DNA from: Strongyloides papillosus
Taxonomy: Eukaryota > Nematoda > Chromadorea > Rhabditida > Strongyloididae
Direction of reading: 5' to 3'
NCBI GenBank assembly: GCA_005656395.1
Contig: SRSI01000050.1
Span: 310,001-374,000, forward strand
DNA length: 64,000 nt
Shown here: piece by piece, positions 30,817 through 43,300 of the stretch
Numbering within the stretch: the stretch's first letter is position 1
Layout: every line of letters begins with the position of its first letter
The notes under the pieces: generated by a model
Told to the model about the DNA's origin: nothing
The model's database searches: none
The model's input: the letters and a program-made list of their open reading frames with translations, nothing else
Made by a program: the position numbers and the translations under genes

Positions 30817-32976
30817 TCAAAAACTATTATCAGCATGGCTTAGAGCATTATGTACAACAAAATCCAAATTGCTCCTCGTCAAAGCCTCTTGGTCATCTTT
30901 GTGGGATGGTGGCAATTTAACGATGCTAGCAAAATTTTTCACTAAATCATCACTAATCTCTTGATCCTTCTGGAGATTTTTGAAACTATCTTTTGTTATC
31001 TGCTCTTTGAATACTCTTTCAAAGTCTTTTACATCTACATTAACAGGAATTATTGGAGGAACACTGGTTTTTACGTTAACTAGACTTTTATCGGTTTTCA
31101 TTATTTCACCTTTTATGATTTCGGCCATTTTTTTATTTAGAATTGGGTTGTTGACGAATTTTTGAAATAATTCTATAGCACGGGGGTCATTTATTCCTGT
31201 GAAACCGAATCTTTGAGCAAGGTGTTTTAATTGATTCTCAAGTACTGGTTGGCCACTTATTGTAGATATTAACTTTCCCATATTCAATTCCTCATTATTA
31301 TTACCCTTCTGTACAAAAAGATCCTTCTGATTAGGATTAACCTCAGGAATAATAGTATTAATTATCTTTTGCCTCCACTCATTAGGGATTTGTTGACTTA
31401 ACTTCATTAAATTAGAAAAAGCAGCATCAGGAGATTCAGTTGAAGTCTTTAACGATGAAGGGTAAATTCTTGGTTTTAAAGTTTTCGTATTCTCATAAAT
31501 AGAATTTACCTGTTGTAGAGATGTTAATCGTTCAAAATTACCATACCTCATTGGTTTAATTGGTGTCATTGCAATTGGAGTAGGTAAAATTACAGGCATA
31601 CCATTTAACCTAGTTAGTATTGGTTGATCTCGCTGGACTGAAATCCTACTATTACTATTAGTCAAATGATTTTTATTAATAATTTGTTTTACAGCAATTT
31701 TTTGTGTGGGTTCTGTTTGAACGGTCTCGCAGGTAATCTCTTCACCGTTACTGTTAACTAATTTAACATTTGAAATTGTTACAAAGTCATTTTTGTTGAT
31801 ATTTGCTTTGATAGAGATAATTGATGGTGCGAATCCCGCTTGTAGTGGGATACGGAAACGATGCCATCCGTTACTTGACATTCCTTTCTGAGAAAATAGT
31901 ACCTCTTCATGGTTATCATAGGCTTGAATTATTGATACAGTTGCAGAGTTGCTCATCCAAAGATCAAACTCGAAAAATGATGCAAGAGGTACCAGAAAAG
32001 CTCCAGATGTTATGCTTTCTGTTCCAATTTTGTCAATAGCTAAAGTTCCATCAATTCTCCTCCATCCACTATCCAAAGACCAAAAACAATTATTATTCAT
32101 AAACGAACACCTAACCGCTAAACATCCACGAATCGACTCAGGAGGCCTAAAAATATCAACTCCCTGAGCAAATGAGGGAAACTCTCCATAATTAAAACTC
32201 GGAATACTAGGACTATTAACATTTCCCCCAAACACCTTCTTCTCCTCCACTTCCAATTTTTTTTCCTCACCTCCACCCAAACTTGTCAACTTTTGATTAT
32301 TATTTACCTTTTGTTCACTCTCAATATCATTATTACTCTTCTGTGATTTAATTCCCCTCACTCCATTTCTACTAATTGGTACAATTTCAACATTTACCTG
32401 ATCAATTGCAACGACATCCATAATTGACTGCATGTTCCTAACTCTAAAGACTATCTTGAATGGCTCTATTTGATTGGGGAGACGGATGTTTTTAAATATC
32501 CATTGTTGGAGGCCTTTGTCGGAGATGGACTCTAGGCAACGGAGTTTTGTTATATCTCCCTTGGTTACACAGACATCTAAGATTGGGGATATTGAGTTTT
32601 TTCGGTAGTAGAATTGGATTTTTATGTTGGATGATTCGGTTGTTGTGATTTCGGGGGATATTAAGTATCCTGGATCGTCACTTGATGGGTCTTTTTGGAT
32701 ATATATGAAACTTCCAACTATAAATTATTAAAATAAAAAATAAAATAAAAAGTTGTAGATTTTTTTAAACATACCACCTGTAGGAGATGTATTAATAGAA
32801 TGTATAGCATCTAAGTCCACATTCTCCGTAATCTTCCAATAATTCTTATAATTAATCCATCCACACAGATCATCATTATCAAAATCACAATAGATCAAAT
32901 TATTCTCCAAACCATCCTTTAATCCCCTCGTAAAATACAAACAATTTAGCAAAAACAATAAAGTATTAAACTTCAT
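30817..32976 (-). CDS. Secreted MAM-domain protein
   Basis: Two exons, 32976-32775 and 32717-30817, encode 700 residues. A signal peptide (MKFNTLLFLLNCLYFTRG) is followed by a MAM-type beta-sandwich at about 28-190: CDFDNDDLCGW, GYLISPEI, DVCVTKGD and VVAIDQVNVEIVP. A second, more diverged sandwich lies at about 275-410 (LAVRCSFMNNNCFWSLDSGW ... VTISNVKLV). The C-terminal 290 residues are helical/low-complexity with no membrane segment or GPI signal. MAM domains mediate adhesion and protein interaction on extracellular molecules. The protein is probably secreted into cuticle or matrix; no exact family is recognised. It converges on MRPL52, with 102 nt between the stop codons. Confidence 0.78.
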
Positions 32977-33436
32977 ACTACTTAAAAAATAAAAAATTTA
33001 TTCCCAATATTTATTCAACAAAAATATATAATATAAAACGAAAGGAGGAAAAGGTTTTATTAAAAAGTAAATGGACCTCTTGGACATTGATTGTATCTAT
33101 TATTATTATCATCATAATTCACATGCAATAATATTCTATTAAAAAAGATAAAAAGACCGGTCTTGGATACAAATTATGGACTTTGTCGACCTGCAGTCTC
33201 GCTTCAATGACTTATATTGTGGTAAGTGTGATGATAATTGAAGTTACCATATCAATGATGTTGTCGTTTTGAATTAGTGTTTATTATGAAAGAGAAAGTT
33301 ACTAGATTTTTTTATTGAGGAAGAGTAATGTGATATGTTATTATATTTTATGGAAATAATAAATATGCTTTAAAAGTAAATTAAAAAGTATGATATCAAT
33401 ATTAATTTTTGACCTTGAATGGTAACGGTTTTTGTA
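32977..33436. other. Intergenic region with a GC-richer 65-bp island
   Basis: AT-rich except at 33176-33241, where a plus-strand ATG opens MDFVDLQSRFNDLYCGK and runs 21 codons over a consensus splice donor (GTAAGT at 33222). No downstream exon is visible before MED23 begins on the other strand. It could be an orphan first exon or an old fragment. Confidence 0.4.
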
Positions 33437-36400
33437 TTACATTCTTTGTTGATTGTATCCATGTCCCTGGAGATGAGAGGGAGGGTACTGTTGTTGGGTT
33501 GGCATTCCTTGATACATATGTCCTTGGGGGTATATTGGAGATATACCTTGTTGAGGGATGTTATGAGGATTCTGGACCCCTGGGTGCATTCCCATACCTG
33601 GGTGATGCATCATATTTGGTGGGTATTGTTGTGTATTATTATACATATTCATCCCTGGAGGCATATTAAAGTTCGGTCCCATTCCTGGAGGTGGTTGAAT
33701 TTGTTGTTGTTTTCCAGGCATATGTTGATTATATGGAATACCTTGACCATGCATAACATTATGATATTGTGATGGATTATTATATGGATTCATTGGTTGG
33801 TTAGTACTTTGATTAACATTTGATTGATGTGACATTTGTTGTTTATTTTGCATACTTTGATGGAGATTATATTGATGTTGAAATGCCTGTTGTTTTTGTT
33901 GCATTCGAATGTCTTGTTGGAGCCTTGGATCTCCTGGAAACATATTTTGCCCGGGTTGCATAGGTATTTGAGATCCAACATTTTGATTTGGAGGCATTCC
34001 CATTTGTGGCATTTTTTGAGAAGGCATCATGTGACTTGGTACTCCTTCACTACGAGGCACCTGTCCATGGTCTGGCCTTCCTTCCATTTGTAATCTTTGG
34101 TTGGCATTTAATACATTTCCTTGATTTGGATTATTATAAGGATATTGAGAGTTTAATAGATGTTGTTGTAATTGTGAATTCTTGTACTCTGTAGATTGAG
34201 GATGAGGCATACGATTTTCAGTGGTATCTGATTTATTAATGATATTTTCATACACCTGTGGTAATTGATGATTCATATTCCTATTAAATTGAACTGAATT
34301 CAACATATCGAAATGATTGTTAGCGGTATTATCTTGATCACTGAAAATTTCCTCAGAATCAAGTGGTGCTGGGAACCTTTGAAGTAACCTATTTTGATTA
34401 GCAAGAAGAGATATACTTGTATTTGATAATTTTCCACTCCCTTCAACATTAGATCCAGTGGAATTGTAAAATTTCATTAACTCCTGCATGTGTTTTGGCA
34501 TTTTCTTAATAACATCCTCTGCCTTCTCTTTTACAACGTCACCAATAAACATGTATTTGATGAAATACATTATGTCACATATTAAACTTTTATATACGAT
34601 AGGGGTTTCTGTGTTACCACAAATTTTACCTATCATATCATATAGTGCAATAGTGCATTTTATTGTTTCATCCTTCTTAAATTTATCTCTGGCTTCTGAC
34701 ATTTTAACAATAAATGGAAGAATAATTCTAGCAGTATATAAAAGTTGACTTTCATTTGTTACAAGATTAACAATAACCTCTCCAAAGAAGTCAATACCTT
34801 TTGTATACATCGCCATTGAAGCCAGCTGCCAAAACGTCTGTATAACAGCAAGATGTGGTATAAAATCATTATCATGACAATGGTAAATAATATCCTCAAT
34901 CTTCGAAAATACCAATTCCGGACTTTCACAACAAACCAATTCTTTAGATGTTATAGCATTCTGCATAAAAGTGAATATATATTCCTGATATTTCATTGGT
35001 AGAACTGTTAATATTGAGCAAGCAGCATTGATTTTTTCATGATAATTTTCACCTGATCTTGGTATTGCAATATCCAACAAACTTTCAGCTATAATTTCAG
35101 GAGGGAAATTTGTGAACATTAACTCGATGGCACCTGTGTATAAGGCTTGGCCAGCTGGAGCAAATTCACTGAATCTCCAATCCCTTGAAACATACTTTGG
35201 TGGGATTAATTTTATGTTACAGGCTTCAACTAATTTACCAACAATCTCAGTACAAGTTTGATATGCTGAGGAGTATATGAAATAATCGTTATCATAAAAT
35301 TCTGCCGTGAAACTCTTGACACTCTGTGAGATTGACATAATTTTTTTAGTAAACACCTGGAAAACACCAGGATCCTCTATTTGACTACAATTAAGAAGAA
35401 ATAATATTCCATAGACAAACGATAATGGAGCGGGATGATAAGCATATATCGGTGAGAACATCTTCAAAATCACTACAAATCTTTCAAAGTTATAATTCAA
35501 CAGGATGGCTTTTGTAAACATCATATCTATTGTTGGTAGTATTAATTCAGCCAAATTTTTATAGTATATAGGTAAATGTAATTCTGGAATCGTGAAATCT
35601 TCTTTCTTCTCTAATTTTTGGAGTAACTCTTTATAAGTATACTCCGGAAAGTTTTTGTGGTATAACGACATTTTTTTGAAGAATTTCTCTGAATCGGCTC
35701 GACAAACAAATTCTCTGCGAGGTATAAAGCTTAAACAAGCATTCAGTTTTTGTTGTAAATCATTACAGGTTGTTAGAAGGTAATATAAAATATCTAAAGA
35801 TGTTATGTTAGTTGAATCGTCGTTTGGGTGCATTACTAGTGCAGTCAAAAATTTGTCAAGTGTAGTTATTTGGTGCTTGAATATCATATCATTTACAATT
35901 TTTATAAGTTTTTCGCTTTCCTCTTTCTCGACGTTTTTGAAACGGTAAATTAGGTATTCGATGAAGGTGTTACATAGTAATACGATTTCTTTTGGATTGA
36001 AATGAGTAAGTATCTTGTAGAAACATGGATTAAATTCGGCATCCGGGTTGTCTTCAAGAAATTTGAATATGACACAAAAGAGGATATATTTATCCCTGTA
36101 TTTTGATAGGTATTCTTCAGGAAATTTAATTTCTTTGAGTAATGGATCATTATTAATTAAATCAATCAACATATTCAGATTATTATCTTCTATAGTCATT
36201 TGTGAATTCAAGTCCTCAGGGTTATTGTATAAATGTTTAGCAATAGATGGAGAGAATCTATAATTTTCACTAATTGTTTTAGCAAGTTCCAATGGAATAT
36301 CTATTCCAGTTAACTTAATGTTTTTCATAAAAATGAAATACAACATTTTGACAACTTCCGGTGAAATCAGCATTGAAATATTGTTTATATCACCAGTAAA

Positions 36401-38600
36401 TTGAGAGACACTCGAGCATATATGTGAATTGATACCAATAGTCTTGTCATTTAGGGATTTTATCAAAAGTTGGCACATATCGTGTTGGTTACACCACATA
36501 AATGTTCGTATGAATAATTGTTCCAATATGAAATACATGTAATTTGAAGAATCCTGTGGCGTTAACCTTCTAAGACCTTCGATAACTGAACGAACTACTG
36601 TTACTCTTTGAGAATAATGCATATGAATATCAATTATTCTAAAACAAATAGCTTCAGCAATAACATATGTAAGATCTAAATCGTCATTCTTGACATAATA
36701 TCCTAACATGTTCAGAAATTGAAATTTTGTTGAATCAAAAACTTCAACAGATATGATTATTCTTATAAGGGATTCTATAATAGCTGGGGAGACAGTATAT
36801 AAAGTTGGATTGGAAGGACCAAACAAGTACATTAAATGTTTTACAGTCATATCCTTAGCATGAAAAGTAAAACAATCCAATGAAGTTAATTCAATTGCCT
36901 TTAAACGTTTATCAACTTTTCTTCCATATGGTAACAACCATTTCTCTTCATCTTCATTTCCTTGTAACTGTTTCATAAGTACCTTATAAAATTTCTCTTG
37001 AAAGTTAACTTTGTCAGTTGATATGGCATTCCCTATAACAATCAACATTCCATCATGTAATTCACTACCCTTCTCTGCCTCTCTTTTAAATAACTCCATA
37101 TGATTTTTTATAATAGAATTCGGTTTTGGAAATTCTTCCTTATTATCTTTTTCATAACAAACCCATATCGCAGCAGGAGCGAAAAATTTAATCATCTTCA
37201 TAACATCCAAACTACTCCCAACCCAAGCTTCATTTCCTGTATACAAAATCTTATAAATCTCAGCAATCTCTATCATACACTCCCTATGAAATTTCCCAAC
37301 ATTTATCGTGACATGTTGTAAAAACAACCACATCAACTCATCCCTTGCCTTCCGATACTTTAATTCCATTAAAGATTTCCTAAGTAACTTTAACAAATCA
37401 AGGAAAAACACATTACTATGAAACAAACAAAACTCAGAGAGGTGTTGTAAATTCAACCACGTATACTGGACGGCTGGGTGATGCGTGGGAAGGGTTGTAA
37501 TCTCACATTCATACATAGCTTCCAGAATAAATAACTGCAATAATTCGGTTATGTTTAATTTATTGTTAGGGCCAATACTATTGGTTTTTGCTAGCATTGA
37601 CTTCATCATTACATTTCCACGAGGTTGTTTTAGGACTGTGTAAAGGAAATATGATTGTGATGTCATATATTCGGTGGAGTATGGTAAGTGAGCTTTGGAA
37701 ACTATTTTATTTACAGGACCATCTGTTAACTTCCATGTATTATTAGAACTATTATATCCAATGTGACTAACTATGGGAAAAAGCCATGGTCTTCCGATTG
37801 GAGTTATCATCTCCGCGAGGGGTCGGAAGGATGACATCATATTTACTAATTTTTTTGATACTCGTGGAAATAAATATGCTGTTGAGGTGAGAGTTAACCT
37901 AAATACTTCTGTTATTGTAAATAATGGAGGTATATAATTATTTTCCCTATCTATAATTTCTAGGATAAGTTCTTCAATAGGTAGCACTTGTTGTCTTTGA
38001 ATTTCCGTTAAATGCATTGGAATGTGTTCAAATTTTTCTACTAACAAACTTTTCATTATGTTTCTTTTCTCTTTATAATCTAATAAGTGTATATTCTCTT
38101 TCATGAAAGTAAACTTCCTTTTATCAATTGGAGTTTTTAATTTATAATCCGTATTTAGAACGTGAAGTTCAAAGCAGTGGAAGTGGTGAAGAAGTTGATT
38201 TTTGTATAATTTGTTTATGATGAATGTCAAAATTTCCTCAAATTCAAACTGCCTTCCTTTAATCTCTTCACACATCTGAAGGTTTTCTATACAAAACTTC
38301 AAAGCAAGCCCGCGTTTATCATTATCCGACATATGTTCAAGGAGACGATAACATTCAATAATCGTCAATTTTTGGTTTCTTTCAATAAAATCTAAATTTT
38401 CTTGAAATAAATGTTCAAGTGATTTTGAGGTCTGAAAAAAGGTATATCAATATATTTTTAACAATAAACAATAAAATTACCAAATACTTGTAAATAATAT
38501 GGAATAATCGTTCGCATTCCGAGATACAAGGTGAGATATCTCTTAATCTATCACCCTCTTTCTTGGTATCGTCATATTTTAGAGCTGCTATCAATGCCAT
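33437..38600 (-). CDS. sur-2: Mediator tail subunit MED23 (SUR-2)
   Basis: Two exons (38600-38481 and 38431-33437, 49-nt intron) encode 1704 residues; the start chosen is MALIAALKYDD. The conserved MED23 pattern runs throughout: NNYIPPLFTITEVFRL, LPYSTEYMTSQSYFLYTVLK, KARDELMWLFLQHV, KIVNDMIFKHQITTLDKFLT, DWRFSEFAPAGQALY and ICDIMYFIKYMFIGDVVKE. MED23 links activators such as ELK-1-type factors to Pol II and is SUR-2 in worm Ras/vulval signalling. The last roughly 300 residues are a Gln/Met/Pro/Asn-rich tail (MPPGMNMYNNTQQYPPNM), far longer than in human MED23 (about 1370 residues in total). It is nearly intronless, which is striking for 5 kb. Confidence in the family is high. Confidence 0.93.
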
Positions 38601-41600
38601 TCTAGAATTCACATACAAAACTATGTTTTAAACCAAACTTTGTATTCTTTAAAGTTGTGTTTAAAATTTTGGAACAAAGTCAATCGTAAAGTATTAACTG
38701 TTTATTCATGATGTCCAATTTTATTTACAAAAAAATTTTATGTTTTGAGATGTTAAGAATATTTTTGAGAATTATTTTGGATAAAAATTAATAAGTTTAT
38801 TGTTTTAAACATATAATGGTTATCTGGAAGTTAATTCACAAAGAAGTAACAACAAAAGTATTGAGTGTAAGATTAAAATTTTTACAATCTTATACTTAAT
38901 AATTTTTTATGTGTAATACGGATATAAATTTATTAAAATTTAAATTTTTTAAATCTTATCTTCAATTTTATGAATATACTGTATTAGTCAGTTCAAAAAA
39001 ATTAAGAGATAACTCACGTTTCAAAAATTTTAAACTAATTTGAAACTTATGGCTAAGATATAATATTTTCATATATAAATAAACATAAAAATTTAAAATT
39101 AGATCTCCAGATTCGAAAATACACGTTTATTTATAAATATTTTAAAAATTTTAAAGATTATATAAACACTCATAGTAAAAATAGCCTCTTTTTTATAGTT
39201 TTGATATAAAATTTCATAAAAAATATGTTTCTATTCGTAAAACATTTTACATCTGAAGACAATTTAAGCTTTATAAACACTATCTTAGAAACTTCAAAGT
39301 ATTGTTAAAATTATATTTTATAAAAATTTCCCATTTTGATGGATGATTACTTTTTTCCATAAGAGTCTCCCTGACAAAATCCTCTTACTTGAACAAAAAA
39401 AAACTTCTCCTCAAACATCTCTAACTAATATGACAAATCATAATGAATACACATGTTAACAAGCAGATTTTATGTACATTAAAAATTGCCAAGTTAAATG
39501 GAAAACAAAAGCAACGTAAAATATTTTTTTCCAATAACAAATCAAAGAGAAAATAAGCACTACAACATAATGCCTTTATCAATTGTAATAACATATAACT
39601 ATATTTCATTATCAACAATCTTTCAAAATTATATTTATGGTTATAATGATTAAATATTGCTTTTTCATTATTAATGTTTCTCAAACATTAAAAAATATTT
39701 AACTACTTAAAATATATAAAAGCTTTTTGATGTTTAGAATTGAGGATATATGAAATGGTATAAGTAATGGAGGAGTATGACATAGAACCATAAGGACAAT
39801 TTAGAGAGGCCAAATATAATTTTTTGAATTAATTGGTATTTTAAAGATAATGGAAACAATTTATTGTGGAGGTTTGTATTTTTTGGTGATATAACGTTAT
39901 TACGCTAGATTTTATAATTTTGCTATTTATTTTGTAATTTCCTGGAAAAATTACGCTTTTTAATGACATGATAATTGGTAATTTTGATTGTGATATTATC
40001 AATCATTCATTTGAAATAGTTTTTATAAATTTTCCTTTGACATTCTATATTGTTTTTTAATTTTTGTTCAAGTAAATTTTAGAAATTTCTTATCATAAGT
40101 CTTTTTAACATTAAGGTAATGCTTTTTATTAATTTATAAAAAACGACTTTATCGTTTACTTTTTCTACGTTTACAAAGCTTAAATGAATAAACTCAATCG
40201 TCTAGAAGAGTGAAATTTAATAAAATAGGCTACATAAAAAATATATAGAAAACGAGTGAAAGTTTCTGCAATAAAATATTAGATATCACATTCATCTACG
40301 TTCCCTAAAATCCATAGAATTATTTAAAATTACCCAATGACTTCATATCTATTACTTGACATTTATTATAATTTTTAAATTTCTAAATAATCTCTATAAA
40401 TAAATACTCACTTCATTAATTTCGATTCACTAAAGTTTTCTTAAAATTTTCTAATAATAGTAAATGAAAATATCTTCTCATATATTACTAAGATAGCTTA
40501 TGCTGAAAAGTTTCTTTTATAAATTTGTATTTAAAATTTATAGTTACTATTTTATTTTTATTTGAAGGGAATCTAAAGGAATATAATTTATTTACCGAAT
40601 GTCCATCAACCTTTTAATTTTTAAAACTCTTATATTATGTTGTGAATATAAAAATATTTTTTTATAAAACTTCGTTTTATCTTTCCTACATTTATTTATG
40701 TTCATTTTTATACTATATTTATAATGTTAAGTAATTTATTAAGAATAATGTTTATAAATTGAACTTAATCAAATTTCCGTTATATCCTTCCTCCAAATAT
40801 CATCCTAGTTCTCGAAGTTTTTACTATTTTTAAGGTTCTGTTATATGGCAAACAAAACTGTTATTTGTTTTGGGAGGCAATTTTACCACAATTCTCATTC
40901 CTTTTATAGGCTATGAGATCATGAAATTAAATGTTAAGCTTGCCAATGTGTAGTAAAAAAAATTAGACAATTTCTATTAATGACCAAATTATTACTATTA
41001 CTTTTAATGTAAATAATAAACAGCTAATTTAATATTTGCTTTATGAAAGAGTGACACATTTGACAGGAGCTCTTTTTTAAGTTAGTTAATGTGTTTTGTT
41101 TTAAATCACAATATAATAATAGTTTATTATTTCTTTGTTAAATTACACATTATTTTCTAATAACATTACTTTGGATGCTAATTAATTTTTTTATAATATG
41201 AAATTTTTTAATAAACATTAGTAGTGATAATTATATATCTATCTAAAAATTTTATAATAAAAACTTTGAAAAGAGAAGCATTAAAAATGTTACTTGTTCT
41301 TATAATAAATTAATTTTTTATACACCTATTCTTTCTGATACATTTAGACAAAATTAATCACTAAACATCATAAGTCTTTTTAAAACGAACTATTTTTTAC
41401 TCCCATCATTCCTGAAAGTAACACGATAATTATTTTTTAAATATTGATATGTATCCCTTGCAGATTAAATATCTAATAAATTTAAGTGTAATACATATAC
41501 TCAATTATCTTCATAAAAATAATAGTATTAAATATATTTGTATATTATTATCTTCAAAAAAACAAAGAAATTATAATTTATTACTGTGAATTTTTTTGTT

Positions 41601-41688
41601 TTTATTTTTAGATTGACGTAAATATATATATGAAGTTATCCTAAAAAAGTTGCTTCATCTCATATTCATAAGCATTAAAAAATTTATT
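38601..41688. other. 3-kb AT-rich gene desert
   Basis: The longest stretch without a supported gene. The minus frame at 39421-39684 is low-complexity and lacks neighbours, so I rejected it. A few slightly GC-richer patches (39850-39910, 40845-40945) show no motif I recognise. The last 100 bp hold the promoter of the Ly6-like gene. Confidence 0.5.
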
Positions 41689-42358
41689 ATGTTTTCAAAA
41701 ATGTTTTGTTTTTTTATAATCTTATTACTCTTAATGATATTCCAAGGAGTGTATTGTAAGAAAATTCTAAAATGTTATTATTGTGGGGTTCGGAAGAAGG
41801 GAACGCAGAATTGGATATCGTTTAGTAATGAGACTTGTAAGCCGAAGGTTGTTGCTTGTACCAAGAATCATGTTGCTTGTGTTAAGGCCCGTGTTTCTGA
41901 TCACTCAACACAATTCCTGATTACAGGATGTTCGGAGGATAAATTTACTGGTTGTGACCAAAGTGAATTGACACCGGGAGGGGCGAAACTTGAAAGGTAA
42001 ATTGATCTTTTTCAAAAAAAATTATTTAATTTATACTTAATTAAGATGTCAATGTGAAAGTAATTTATGTAATGATTTGAAAATAAATAGTTCCAGTGAC
42101 TTTATGTTTTTCAAAAATATTGGTCTAGATAAAAGTGATAAAAAGTTTGAGGTACATGAAGAAGGAGCTTTTATCGTAACAGAAGAGACATTCAACAAAT
42201 TTGACAAATCACTTAATAAGTACAGTGATCATTCTCAACGTTCATATGCAAAAGTACCACAAAATGAGCTAAATTCATCAACTAATTCATTTACACTATC
42301 GCTTATCTTTATTCAACTGCTTTTTTATGGGAAATTGTATTTGATAAATTTTTTCTAA
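41689..42358 (+). CDS. Ly6/uPAR-like (three-finger) GPI-anchored protein
   Basis: Two exons, 41689-41996 and 42046-42358, with a 49-nt intron, encode 206 residues from the first ATG in frame. A signal peptide (MFSKMFCFFIILLLLMIFQG) is followed by a Cys-rich domain of about 90 residues: LKCYYCG, NETCKPKVVAC, VACVKAR, ITGCSED, GCDQ, and CQCESNLCND. The last gives the CN-before-end signature of three-finger LU domains. A Ser/Asn/Lys linker and a hydrophobic end (SFTLSLIFIQLLFYGKLYLI) after NSSTN suggest a GPI anchor. Such worm proteins often modulate ion channels or receptors at the surface. The partner here is unknown. The intron falls just before the last Cys pair. Confidence 0.8.
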
Positions 42359-43300
42359 GATTATCCAAAAGATTCAATTTATTTTTAGTTATATATAGTC
42401 AAACAAATTTTTACTCTACAATAAACTAATTATTTCCTCATATTTATTAATTTTTGAAATGGAAATTATGTTTTCTTTTCACTTGAAGTAAAAACTAATT
42501 AAAATATTATAAATTATTTGAGAATTTATCAAATTATAAATAGACAAATAAGAGAGTATACAAAATTAGGTTATAAAATTATATTAATTTTTAATAACCA
42601 ATAATAATATATTTCGAAATATTTAATTTTCTAAAAAACTTTATAGTAATAAAACTTAAGATATTTACTCTACAACATCTTTAATAAAAAATTTATGTCA
42701 TATTAAAATCTTGAACCAAATAATATAATTAATTTAGAAAATCAAATAAAAAAGAAGATTTCATTTAATTAAATTGGTTATCGAGAACTACAAATAAATG
42801 TATTTATTTGTATTGATATATTATTTCACATCTTCTATTTATTTAGACCGAATTAAAAGTTTAAATTTTAATTGTATACATTAAGATACATAATTAAATG
42901 TTTAAGATTAAAATTATTAGAGAAGAATTAATCTTTATTCGGAAACCTATTAAAAGAAATGTTATGAACAGACACCTCACCAAAAAGGACGTGGAACATC
43001 TGATATTTTAATCGTTTCCGTACGAAAACAATGGAATAATCAATTTATCACTAAAAAATTATTATTCTATGTTTATATAGTGATTTTTTTATTTTTTAAA
43101 CACTATTGAATATTGTTCTATAAAAATATAAATAATCAAAAACAAAAAAATATATTAAAAAATACATAAATTTCCTTTTTTTCACTTCTACGAAATGTAC
43201 TTATTATAAAATCCCCTACTCATAACAATTTCATTAATTCCTTTTTAGGTTTGCATACATTGACCTGGATAATAAATATAATTCTTCTCATTAATTCAAT
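42359..43300. other. Intergenic region, AT-rich
   Basis: About 940 bp. Only 42965-43035 is somewhat richer in G+C (ACACCTCACCAAAAAGGACG) and may belong to the GMPPA promoter. No gene seen. Confidence 0.45.

Noticed and set aside
33185..33196. GTCGACCTGCAG, identical to part of a common cloning polylinker
   Set aside because: Only 12 bases match and neither flank continues as vector. It reads as part of a short ORF, so it is best seen as coincidence.
33409..34194. Several plus-strand ORFs of 68-117 aa
   Set aside because: They lie opposite the low-complexity Gln/Pro/Met tail of MED23 and show no family features.
39421..39684. 87-aa minus ORF in the 3-kb desert
   Set aside because: Low-complexity, AT-driven composition, no splice partners or recognisable motif.
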